From assembly GCA_900551195.1 (NCBI GenBank), contig URVD01000115.1, positions 1 through 5,936 of the forward strand: a DNA stretch of 5,936 nt, read 5' to 3'. Source of the stretch: an uncultured Collinsella sp. (lineage in GTDB: Bacteria; Actinomycetota; Coriobacteriia; Coriobacteriales; Coriobacteriaceae). Shown one piece after another: positions 1 through 5,936 of this stretch. The position numbers and the translations under genes are program-made. The notes below the pieces were generated by a model. That model was not told the DNA's origin, did no database searches, and saw only the letters and a list, made by a program, of their open reading frames with translations. Each line of letters starts with the position of its first letter. Positions within the stretch are counted from its first letter, which is position 1.

Positions 1-2
1 CA

Positions 3-665
3 AATCAAGTAAAAGCAAAAACAAGTAACGGACAACCCCACCTGACCGAGCCCATGGACTTCCTCTTTGTCTTTGCCGCTCCCGTGCTCTTTGTCGTTCA
101 TTCGGTTCTTTCCGGCATCTTCCTGGTTCTGCTCAAGGTCCTCTCCGTGCCCGCTTCGACTGCAGGCGGCATCATCAACATCGTGGTCTCCAACCTGGTC
201 CTCGGTGTCGACAAGACCAACTGGCCGGTCATGCTGGTGCTCGGAGTCGTCAACGCCGCTCTGTACTTCTTCCTCTTCACCTTCCTTATTAAGAAGCTCA
301 ACCTCCACACGCCTGGCCGCGAGGAAGAGTCCGAGCTTGCTGAGTCCGTTGCCGAGGGCGAGGCCGCCGCGTCTGTCGCGGTGAAGCAGGGCGCTGTCGC
401 CGATGCTCCCGCGCAGGGTGTTGACGCGGGTATCGCCGACCTGGTCGCAGGTCTTGGTGGCAGGGACAACATCGAGGAGCTCGAGAACTGCTTTACGCGT
501 CTCCGCGTGAACGTTAAGAACCCGGACCTCATCAATGAGGACCTCATCAACCACGTGCCCAACAGCGGTATCAACCGCAACGGCAACAATATCCAGATCA
601 TCTTTGGCATGAAGGTCGCCGAGATGCGCGACAAGGTCGAAAACGCAATTGAGAAGGAGCAGTAA
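3..665 (+). CDS. PTS alpha-glucoside permease, EIIC C-terminus fused to EIIB (5' partial, possibly broken)
   Basis: This is the C-terminal part of a glucose-superfamily PTS permease that imports and phosphorylates a sugar, probably an alpha-glucoside. The frame is open to the left edge. Family resemblance starts at LTEPMDF (from 42), the conserved 'TEP' segment of EIIC, so the ATG at 54 is internal to the homology and has no good ribosome site. Counting from that ATG, hydrophobic segments lie at ~3-30, ~38-52 and ~58-80. They are followed by the TPGREE segment typical of maltose/alpha-glucoside permeases, an Ala/Glu-rich linker (~90-122) and an EIIB domain (~124-203). The phospho-acceptor is Cys146 in ENCFTRLR, which fits the EIIB signature N-x6-C-x-T-R-L-R. 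No EIIA domain follows, so phosphate must come from an EIIA encoded elsewhere. The GH4 gene starts 3 bases after the stop. The first ~11 codons are A-rich and do not resemble the family, so the gene may be truncated or rearranged at its 5' side rather than merely cut by the window. Confidence 0.85.
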   Translation, partial: NQVKAKTSNGQPHLTEPMDFLFVFAAPVLFVVHSVLSGIFLVLLKVLSVPASTAGGIINIVVSNLVLGVDKTNWPVMLVLGVVNAALYFFLFTFLIKKLNLHTPGREEESELAESVAEGEAAASVAVKQGAVADAPAQGVDAGIADLVAGLGGRDNIEELENCFTRLRVNVKNPDLINEDLINHVPNSGINRNGNNIQIIFGMKVAEMRDKVENAIEKEQ

Positions 666-668
666 ACA

Positions 669-2051
669 ATGATCATTACTCTGTGTGGTGGCGGATCCAC
701 CTTTACCCCTGGCATCGTCAAGTCCATTGCCCTGCGCAAGGACGAGCTCGACGTTGACGAGATTCGTCTGTACGACATCAACGAGGAGCGCCAGCGCAAG
801 ATCGGCGTGCTCGTGGACTGGATTCTGCACGAGGACCTCGGCCTGGACATCAAGCTCACGGTGACCACCGATAAAAAGACGGCTTTTACCGACGCGAGCT
901 TCGTGTTTGCCCAGATGCGCGTGGGCGGCTATGCCATGCGCGAGCAGGACGAGAAGATTCCGCTGCGCCACGGTTGCGTGGGTCAGGAGACCTGCGGCTG
1001 CGGCGGCCTTGCCTACGGCATGCGCACCATCTTCCCCATGGTCGAGCTGATCGATGACGTTGAGAAGTACGCCAAGAAGGACTACTGGATTCTCAACTAC
1101 TCCAACCCTGCCGCCATCGTCTCCGAGGGCTGCCGCGTCCTGCGCCCCAACGCTCGCATCATCAACATCTGCGACATGCCGATCGCGATCATCGACGTGG
1201 TTTGCGCCGCACTCGATATCGACAAGAAGGATGTCGAGTACGATTACTTTGGCCTCAACCACTTTGGTTGGTTCACCTCGATTCGCCACAAGGGCGAGGA
1301 GGTGCTCCCGCAGCTGCGCGAGTACATCAAGGAGCATGAGATTCTGCTGCCCGACTCCTACCTCAAGGGCATGGGCTCGCTCATGGCAAAGAAGCCCGAG
1401 GAGGCCACCGACGAGCACCCCGAGCAGAACCGCCACACCAAGGGCAGCTGGTACTACGTCTGGAAGGGCGAGTACGAGATCATGGAGTGCTTCCCGGAGT
1501 ACCTGCCCAACACGTATCTGAACTACTACCTGCAGCAGAAGGAGTTCGTCGAGCATTCCAACCCCGAGCGCACCCGTGCTAACGAGGTTGAGGAGACGCG
1601 TGAGAAGAACCTCTTCGACGGCATCGACCACTACGAGAAGACGGGCGAGATCGACGAGAGCACGTTCTATGCGGGCAGCCACGGCGACTGGATTGCCGAT
1701 CTGGCTATCGCTCTGAAGAACGACACCAAGCAGCGCTTCCTGGTCATTTGCGAGAACAAGGGCGCTATCCCCAACATGCCCTACGACGCTATGGTCGAGC
1801 TGCCTGCCTACATTGGCAAGAATGGCCCCGAGGTCATCAGCCGCGACAACATTCCTCTGTTCCAGCAGGGCCTCATGATGCAGCAGCTGAACTCCGAGAA
1901 GCTCGTGGTCGAGGCTACGATCGAGGGTTCTTACGAGAAGGCGCTCAAGGCCTTTACGCTGAACAAGACCGTGCCTTCGATGAAGGTCGCCAAGGAGGTT
2001 CTCGACGACATGATCGAGGCCAACAAGGACTTCTGGCCCGAGCTTAAGTAA
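669..2051 (+). CDS. glvA: GH4 6-phospho-alpha-glucosidase (GlvA/MalH/AglB type), NAD- and metal-dependent
   Basis: A complete 460-residue cytoplasmic enzyme of glycoside hydrolase family 4. It hydrolyses 6-phospho-alpha-glucosides such as maltose-6'-phosphate into glucose-6-phosphate and glucose, using bound NAD+ and a divalent metal (known for the family). The N-terminal Rossmann motif GGGSTFTPG (residues 7-15) binds NAD. CDMP (168-171) is the form of the GH4 metal-site motif found in alpha-glucosidases, and Cys168 and His198 (in GLNHFGW) are the expected metal ligands. GQETCG (105-110), NYSNP (143-147), RANEV (303-307) and the C-terminal EANKDFWPEL (450-459) match GlvA closely. Length is slightly above the usual ~440, with an insertion-like stretch around 225-270. 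The start is supported by AAGGAG at 654-659, inside the end of the permease gene, which points to translational coupling. One oddity is that the usual GQETCGPGG reads GQETCGCGG here, placing Cys103, Cys109 and Cys111 close together near the active site. The exact sugar (maltose, isomaltose, sucrose isomers, trehalose) cannot be told from sequence. Confidence 0.95.
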   Translation: MIITLCGGGSTFTPGIVKSIALRKDELDVDEIRLYDINEERQRKIGVLVDWILHEDLGLDIKLTVTTDKKTAFTDASFVFAQMRVGGYAMREQDEKIPLRHGCVGQETCGCGGLAYGMRTIFPMVELIDDVEKYAKKDYWILNYSNPAAIVSEGCRVLRPNARIINICDMPIAIIDVVCAALDIDKKDVEYDYFGLNHFGWFTSIRHKGEEVLPQLREYIKEHEILLPDSYLKGMGSLMAKKPEEATDEHPEQNRHTKGSWYYVWKGEYEIMECFPEYLPNTYLNYYLQQKEFVEHSNPERTRANEVEETREKNLFDGIDHYEKTGEIDESTFYAGSHGDWIADLAIALKNDTKQRFLVICENKGAIPNMPYDAMVELPAYIGKNGPEVISRDNIPLFQQGLMMQQLNSEKLVVEATIEGSYEKALKAFTLNKTVPSMKVAKEVLDDMIEANKDFWPELK

Positions 2052-2082
2052 AAGCAACAGGGTCGCCGGCCGCATACCTGGA

Positions 2083-2127
2083 GCAATGCCCCGTCCACGC
2101 GATTGCGTGGGCGGGGCATTGTCATTT
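2083..2127 (+). terminator. Rho-independent terminator after the sugar operon
   Basis: The arms 2084-2100 and 2105-2121 form a 17-bp stem, all Watson-Crick except one U-G pair (2091-2111 region), closed by the tetraloop GATT (2101-2104). A further G-U pair is possible at 2083/2122. The T-rich tail TCATTT follows at 2122-2127. It lies 32 bases after the GH4 stop codon and should end the permease-GH4 transcript before the hydrogenase operon. The T-tract is short and interrupted, so some read-through is possible. The stem is nearly symmetric but lacks a T-run on the other strand. Confidence 0.85.
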
Positions 2128-2307
2128 GGTAACGCGTTTTATCAAATATGGCATTTATCTGCGGTAATGTTCTATTTCACCGCCGAGGGTGACATTTCAT
2201 ACCGCCTGCCGAACTGCGTGGAGACCTAACAACTTTTTAGGTCAGTGTTGTGCGTGTAGCAACTTCGCCCGGTCTCGCCTCCGGGCTGCCGCATGAGAGG
2301 GGATCTT
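2128..2307 (+). promoter_or_regulatory. Leader region of the hydrogenase operon with alternative RNA pairings
   Basis: About 180 bases without a convincing gene. The first part (to ~2180) is AT-richer than the flanking genes and is where a promoter is expected, but no clear -35/-10 pair stands out. The inverted repeat GCGGT (2161-2165)/ACCGC (2179-2183) lies in this part. Further down are two perfect hairpins: GACCTAA (2223-2229)/TTAGGTC (2237-2243) with a 7-base loop, and GCCCGG (2267-2272)/CCGGGC (2281-2286) with an 8-base loop ending 21 bases before the start codon. GAGACC (2221-2226) can also pair with GGTCTC (2271-2276), which would exclude both hairpins. That looks like a folded 5' leader, but it matches no riboswitch class I recognise. 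Confidence 0.4.
2296..2302 (+). promoter_or_regulatory. Ribosome binding site choosing the ATG at 2308
   Basis: AGAGGGG sits 5 bases before the ATG at 2308. The in-frame ATG at 2293 overlaps this purine run and has only a pyrimidine-containing GC stretch (GGGCTGCCGC) ahead of it. This favours 2308 over 2293 as the start of the NuoF/GltD fusion gene. Confidence 0.6.
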
Positions 2308-4140
2308 ATGGCACGACTGCACGTAATGGAACGCAGCCACGCTCAGGCCGTCATGGACGACCTGCACGATGCGCTCGGACGTCGTCTGGCGGTGAGTTCG
2401 CTCGCCCCGTGTCCCGTTGAGTTTACGGCGGCGCTCGTCAACCTGTGCTCCACCCAGAGCTGCGGCAAGTGCACGCCCTGCCGCGTGGGCCTGAGCGCGC
2501 TGAGCGATCTGCTCGCCGATGTGCTCGAGGGCCGCGCCGACGAGTCCACGCTCAACTTGATTGAGCGCACCGCCCGCACCATCTATCTTTCGAGCGATTG
2601 CGCCATCGGCTACGAAGCTGGCGCCATGGCACTCACGGCCATTCGCGGCTTCCGCGACGATTTTGAGCACCACATTCGCGAGCACTCCTGCGGCTTTGAC
2701 CGCGAGGCCCGCGTCCCGTGCGTTTCGGGCTGCCCGGCGCACGTCGACATTCCCGGGTACATTTCGCTGGTCGAGGCCGGCCGCTATGCCGACGCCGTCA
2801 AGGTCATCCGCAAGAACAATCCGCTGCCGCTTGTCTGCGGCCTGGTGTGCGAGCATCCCTGCGAGATGCACTGCCGCCGTGGCATGGTCGACGACCCCAT
2901 GAACATCCTCGCCCTCAAGCGTTTTGCCGTCGAGCACAGTGACCTCAACGACCACAAGCCGCATGTAGTGGACAACACCGGCAAGCGCGTCGCCGTGATC
3001 GGCGGCGGCCCGGCCGGCCTTTCCTGCGCCTACTACCTGGCCGTGATGGGCCATAAGGTGACCATCTTTGAGCAGCGCCACCACCTGGGCGGCATGCTGC
3101 GCTATGGCATCCCCAGCTATCGTCTGCCGCGCGAGCGCCTGCAGGCCGAGATCGACTGGATCTTGAGCGCCGGCATCGACGTGGAGCTCGACCACTCCGT
3201 CAACGGCGAGGAGCTTGCCCGCCTGCGCGACGAGTTCGATGCCGTCTACCTGGCCATTGGCGCCCACAGCGATAAGAAGCTCGGCCTTCCGGGCGAAGAG
3301 GCGCTCGGCGTGGAGTCGGCCGTCAAGATGCTGCGCGCCATCGGCGATGACGAGCTGCCCGACCTGAGCGGCCAGCGCGTGTGCGTCATCGGCGGCGGTA
3401 ACGTGGCCATGGACGTGGCGCGCTCCGCCGTGCGCTGCGGTGCCGAAAAGGTGAGCATCGTCTACCGCCGGCGCATCTGCGATATGACAGCCCAGGACGC
3501 CGAGATCGCCGGTGCCCAGGCCGAGGGCTGCGAGGTACTGGAGCTGACGGCTCCGCTCGCCATCGAGACGGGCGAAGATGGTCGCGTGAGCGGCCTGCGC
3601 GTGCAGCCGCAGATTATCGGCGAGCCCCGTCGTGGGCGTCCGGCCCCGCGTGCCGCCGCCACGCCCGAGCGCGTCATTCCTTGCGAGCGCGTGTTTGTGG
3701 CCATTGGCCAGGACATCGATTCCAAGCCGTTTGAGGACATGGGCATTGCCTGCAAGTGGGGCTGCGTGGTCACCGACTCGGACGGCGCCGTGCCCAACTT
3801 CGACGGCCTCTTTAGCGGCGGCGACTGCCAGACCGGCCCCGCCACCGTTATCCGCGCCATCAACGCCGGCCGCGTGGCTTCGGCAAATATCGACCGTTAC
3901 CTGGGCTTTGACCACAAGATCAAGCTCGAGGTCGAGCTGCCGACCGTCCAGTTTAAGGGCAAGCACGAGTGCGGCCGCTGCGAGCTGGGCGAGCGCGAGG
4001 CCGGCGAGCGCATCCACGATTGGAATCTGGTCGAGCAGGGCCTTACCGAGGAGGAGGCACGCCAGGAGGCAAGCCGCTGCCTGCGTTGCGACCACTTTGG
4101 CTTTGGCGCGTTCCGCGGAGGGAGGAACCTGGAATGGTAG
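2308..4140 (+). CDS. NuoF-like [4Fe-4S] / GltD-like FAD-NAD(P) oxidoreductase fusion, hydrogenase partner
   Basis: A 610-residue cytoplasmic iron-sulfur flavoprotein that probably moves electrons between NAD(P)H and the hydrogenase encoded next. Domain order is clear. Residues ~40-115 resemble only the C-terminal cluster segment of NuoF (SCGKCTPCR, Cys52, 55 and 58, then Cys98 forty residues on), without the NuoF FMN/NADH domain. Residues ~135-200 are the GltD-type ferredoxin-like segment with Cys138, 142, 177, 181, 185 and 189. GGGPAG (232-237) is the FAD-binding Rossmann motif and GGGNVAMD (362-369) the NAD(P) one, followed by VYRRR. GGDCQTGPATV near residue 505 is the C-terminal FAD motif. 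The tail adds two CxxC pairs (Cys555/558 and Cys591/594). The alternative start at 2293 would add five residues. The gene overlaps hydA by 7 bases. Similar NuoF-GltD fusions accompany 'glutamate synthase-linked' [FeFe] hydrogenases. It is not the true glutamate synthase small subunit, since no GltB gene is visible and the N-terminal NuoF part is foreign to GltD. NADH versus NADPH preference cannot be read safely. Confidence 0.88.
   Translation: MARLHVMERSHAQAVMDDLHDALGRRLAVSSLAPCPVEFTAALVNLCSTQSCGKCTPCRVGLSALSDLLADVLEGRADESTLNLIERTARTIYLSSDCAIGYEAGAMALTAIRGFRDDFEHHIREHSCGFDREARVPCVSGCPAHVDIPGYISLVEAGRYADAVKVIRKNNPLPLVCGLVCEHPCEMHCRRGMVDDPMNILALKRFAVEHSDLNDHKPHVVDNTGKRVAVIGGGPAGLSCAYYLAVMGHKVTIFEQRHHLGGMLRYGIPSYRLPRERLQAEIDWILSAGIDVELDHSVNGEELARLRDEFDAVYLAIGAHSDKKLGLPGEEALGVESAVKMLRAIGDDELPDLSGQRVCVIGGGNVAMDVARSAVRCGAEKVSIVYRRRICDMTAQDAEIAGAQAEGCEVLELTAPLAIETGEDGRVSGLRVQPQIIGEPRRGRPAPRAAATPERVIPCERVFVAIGQDIDSKPFEDMGIACKWGCVVTDSDGAVPNFDGLFSGGDCQTGPATVIRAINAGRVASANIDRYLGFDHKIKLEVELPTVQFKGKHECGRCELGEREAGERIHDWNLVEQGLTEEEARQEASRCLRCDHFGFGAFRGGRNLEW
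4121..4125 (+). promoter_or_regulatory. Strong Shine-Dalgarno deciding the hydA start
   Basis: GGAGG, within the longer purine run GGAGGGAGGAA, sits 8 bases before the ATG at 4134, inside the last codons of the upstream gene. This favours 4134 over the in-frame ATG at 4191, which has only a weaker CGGAG (4178-4182) before it, although the product from 4191 begins at the usual ferredoxin-domain N-terminus (MVKLTIDN). Confidence 0.75.
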
Positions 4141-5936
4141 AGCCCAACAAAACCACTGTCAGCGACAACACCGAAAGCGGAGCACTCAACATGGTCAAGC
4201 TCACGATCGATAATTGCGAGGTCGTGGTGCCCGAGCACACCACGATCCTGGATGCGGCCAAGTCCGTCGGCATCCAGATTCCCACCCTGTGCTATCTGCG
4301 CGATTTAAACGAGATTGGCGGTTGCCGCGTGTGCGTGGTCGAGGTCGAGGGCTGCGACCAGCTGGTTGCCGCCTGCAACAACTACGTGCTCGACGGCATG
4401 GTGGTCCACACCAACAGCCCCAAGGCCCGCGAGGCGCGTCGCACCAACGTGCAGCTGCTGCTGTCCCAGCACGACTCGCGCTGTACGAGCTGCGTGCGCA
4501 GTGGTAACTGCAATCTGCAGACCATCGCCAACGACCTGGGCATCTTCTATCTGCCGTACGAGCAGCACCTGGCGCGCGAGGGCTGGGACTTCGATTTCCC
4601 CATCATCCGCGATAACGACAAGTGCATCAAATGCATGCGCTGCATCAAGGTGTGTGAGAGCGTGCAGGGCTTAGGGATTTGGGATCTGACCAACCGCGCC
4701 ACGCATACCGCCGTGGGTACCCGCGCGCGCGCGGCAAGACCGATTGCGTCGCGTGCGGCCAGTGCATTACACATTGTCCGACGGGCGCACTGCGCGAGCG
4801 CGACGATACCGAGACCGTGTTCGATGCTCTCGCCGATCCCGACAAAATCGTGCTGGTGCAGATTGCGCCGGCCGTGCGTAGCGCCTGGGGCGAGGAGCTC
4901 GGCATTCCGCGCGAGGAGGCTACCGTCGAGCGCCTGGCTTGCGCGCTGCGCCGCGTTGGCTTTGAGTACGTGTTCGACACCGATTTCTCGGCCGACCTCA
5001 CCATTATGGAGGAGGGCTCCGAGCTGCTCGAGCGCCTGGGTAAGGCCGCCAAGGGCGAGGGCGACAGTCGCGGCTGGCCCATGTTTACGAGCTGCTGCCC
5101 GGGCTGGGTGCGCTTTGTGAAGGCGCGCTATCCGGAGTTTGTCGACAGCCTGTCCACGTCCAAGTCGCCGCAGCAGATGTTTGGCGCCATCGCCAAGACC
5201 TACTACGCAAAGGTGCTGGGCGTGGAGCCCGAGCGCCTGTTTGTGGTGTCCGTGATGCCGTGTACGGCCAAGAAGGCCGAGCGTGCGCTGCCGAGCATGG
5301 TGGGCGAGGACGGTACGCCCGACGTTGACGTTGCGCTGACGGTGCGCGAGATGGTGCGCATGATCCGCGCGAACCACGTGGGCGTGGACACGCTTACCGA
5401 GGAGCCGCTCGACACGCCGCTGGGCTTTGGCACGGGCGCGGGTGTGATCTTTGGCGCCACGGGCGGCGTGATGGAGGCCGCCGTGCGCTCGGCCTATTAC
5501 CTGGTGACGGGCAAGAACCCCGATGCCGACTTCTTTACCGATGTGCGCGGTCTGGACGGCTGGAAGGAAGCCGTGGCCGATATCGATGGCACCAAGGTGC
5601 GCGTTGCCGTGGCGCACGGGCTGGGCAACGCCGCTCGTCTGCTCGACGCGATTCGCGACGGCCGCGTGAGCTATGACTTCGTTGAGGTCATGGCGTGCCC
5701 GGGCGGCTGCGTCGGTGGCGGCGGTCAGCCCATCCACGACGGCTGCGAGCTGGCAGCCGAGCGCGGTCAGGTGCTGTGGGGCCTGGATGCCGCTGCGGAC
5801 ATTCGCTTCTCGCACGAGAATCCCGATGTCCAGGCGTGCTACCGCGAGTTCTTGGGCGAGCCGCTCTCGCCACTGGCCGAAGAGCTGCTGCATACCGACC
5901 ATCACGCCTGGTCGATGCCTAACGAGGGGACGTGCT
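4134..5936 (+). pseudogene. hydA: [FeFe] hydrogenase HydA, frameshifted at a (CG)6 tract; 3' end at window edge
   Basis: Encodes a modular [FeFe] hydrogenase (reversible 2H+ + 2e- to H2), but in two frames as written. The frame from 4134 carries a [2Fe-2S] ferredoxin domain (Cys53, 64, 67, 81), the His/Cys [4Fe-4S] site (His113, Cys117, 120, 126) and one [4Fe-4S] site (Cys164, 167, 170, 174). It then turns into Arg/Ala/Ser-rich nonsense after about 4722 and stops at 5118-5120 (328 residues). The true continuation runs in another frame from about 4733 to the window end without a stop. It carries CVACGQCITHCP (4745-4780), then the H-cluster loops TSCCPGWV (5087-5110), MPCTAKKAE (5255-5281) and EVMACPGGC (5684-5710). 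All H-cluster cysteines and the proton-relay Cys of TSCCPGW are present. Removing one CG unit gives 600 residues to the edge, about the full family length, so the stop should lie just outside. The start at 4134 overlaps the upstream stop by 7 bases; 4191 is the alternative. Maturation genes hydEFG are not in the window. If the shift is a sequencing error, this is an intact hydA. Confidence 0.9.
4722..4733 (+). repeat. (CG)6 dinucleotide tract at the hydA frameshift
   Basis: Six tandem CG units lie exactly where the hydA reading frame changes. Upstream codons begin at positions divisible by 3, and downstream codons begin two positions later in that register (GGC at 4733). Loss of one CG unit restores the frame and reads VGTRARGKTDC; insertion of one base would also do so. 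Alternating CG tracts are prone to polymerase slippage and to sequencing or assembly error. Confidence 0.9.

Noticed and set aside
54..665. ATG at 54 as the true start of a short stand-alone permease gene
   Set aside because: The conserved TEP motif lies just upstream of it in the same frame and there is no ribosome site, so it is an internal methionine of a longer (or broken) gene.
2119..2147. Promoter with -35 TTGTCA (2119-2124) and -10 near TATCAA (2140-2145)
   Set aside because: The -35 overlaps the terminator stem, the spacing is only 15 bases and the -10 is a weak match, so it is not listed as a feature.
2242..4095. Long minus-strand open frame (617 codons) opposite the flavoprotein gene
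   Set aside because: It mirrors a well-supported + strand gene in GC-rich DNA. Its product is Ala/His/Val-rich low-complexity sequence without a recognisable domain.
4722..4740. Programmed ribosomal frameshift producing full HydA
   Set aside because: The needed shift is -1 (or +2), but no X-XXY-YYZ slippery heptamer is present and a (CG)n tract does not allow -1 re-pairing. Mutation or error is simpler.
4734..5120. Frame-0 continuation of hydA to the stop at 5118-5120 as a real C-terminal domain
   Set aside because: The translated stretch is Arg/Ala/Ser-rich and matches nothing, while another frame over the same bases encodes conserved hydrogenase motifs.
4547..5905. Long minus-strand open frame (452 codons) opposite hydA
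   Set aside because: The same GC-rich shadow effect. The + strand encodes clear H-cluster motifs, and the antisense product has no recognisable family.
1..5936. CRISPR arrays, tRNA/rRNA genes, insertion sequences
   Set aside because: No repeated spacer pattern, no cloverleaf-like sequence and no transposase or terminal inverted repeats were seen on either strand.

Overview
The window comes from a high-GC, strictly fermentative anaerobe. The codon use (almost all C or G at third positions), a PTS sugar operon next to an [FeFe]-hydrogenase operon, and the wording of the conserved motifs fit a gut Coriobacteriia such as Collinsella. That assignment is an inference from pattern recognition, not a database result. 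All recognisable genes are on the + strand.

Region 1 (about 1-2127) is the end of an alpha-glucoside uptake operon. It holds the 3' part of a PTS permease (EIIC C-terminus fused to EIIB). Three bases later comes a complete GH4 NAD/metal-dependent 6-phospho-alpha-glucosidase of the GlvA/MalH/AglB type. The permease would import and phosphorylate an alpha-glucoside such as maltose, and the GH4 enzyme would split the 6-phospho-disaccharide in the cytoplasm. A strong 17-bp stem-loop terminator follows. The first ~35 bases of the window are A-rich and unlike the permease family, so the permease reading frame may be broken there.

Region 2 (about 2128-2307) is a non-coding leader of ~180 bases. It contains two short perfect hairpins and a competing long-range pairing just before the next gene.

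Region 3 (2308-5936) is a two-gene redox operon. The first gene encodes a 610-residue flavoprotein: a NuoF-like [4Fe-4S] segment fused to a GltD-like FAD/NAD(P) oxidoreductase with extra cysteine pairs at the C-terminus. The second overlaps it by 7 bases and encodes a modular [FeFe] hydrogenase (HydA) with [2Fe-2S], His/Cys [4Fe-4S], two further [4Fe-4S] sites and the full H-cluster motif set. The pairing matches the 'glutamate synthase-linked' (group A2-like) [FeFe] hydrogenases, whose physiological role is poorly defined. The likely chemistry is electron transfer between NAD(P)H and H2/protons through the FAD subunit.

The most notable observation is that hydA as written is frameshifted inside a (CG)6 dinucleotide tract at 4722-4733. 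The upstream frame carries the N-terminal clusters; the last [4Fe-4S] site and the whole H-cluster domain lie in another frame. One extra CG unit (or loss of one base) explains it. It may be a real inactivating mutation, a contingency-type repeat, or a sequencing/assembly error.
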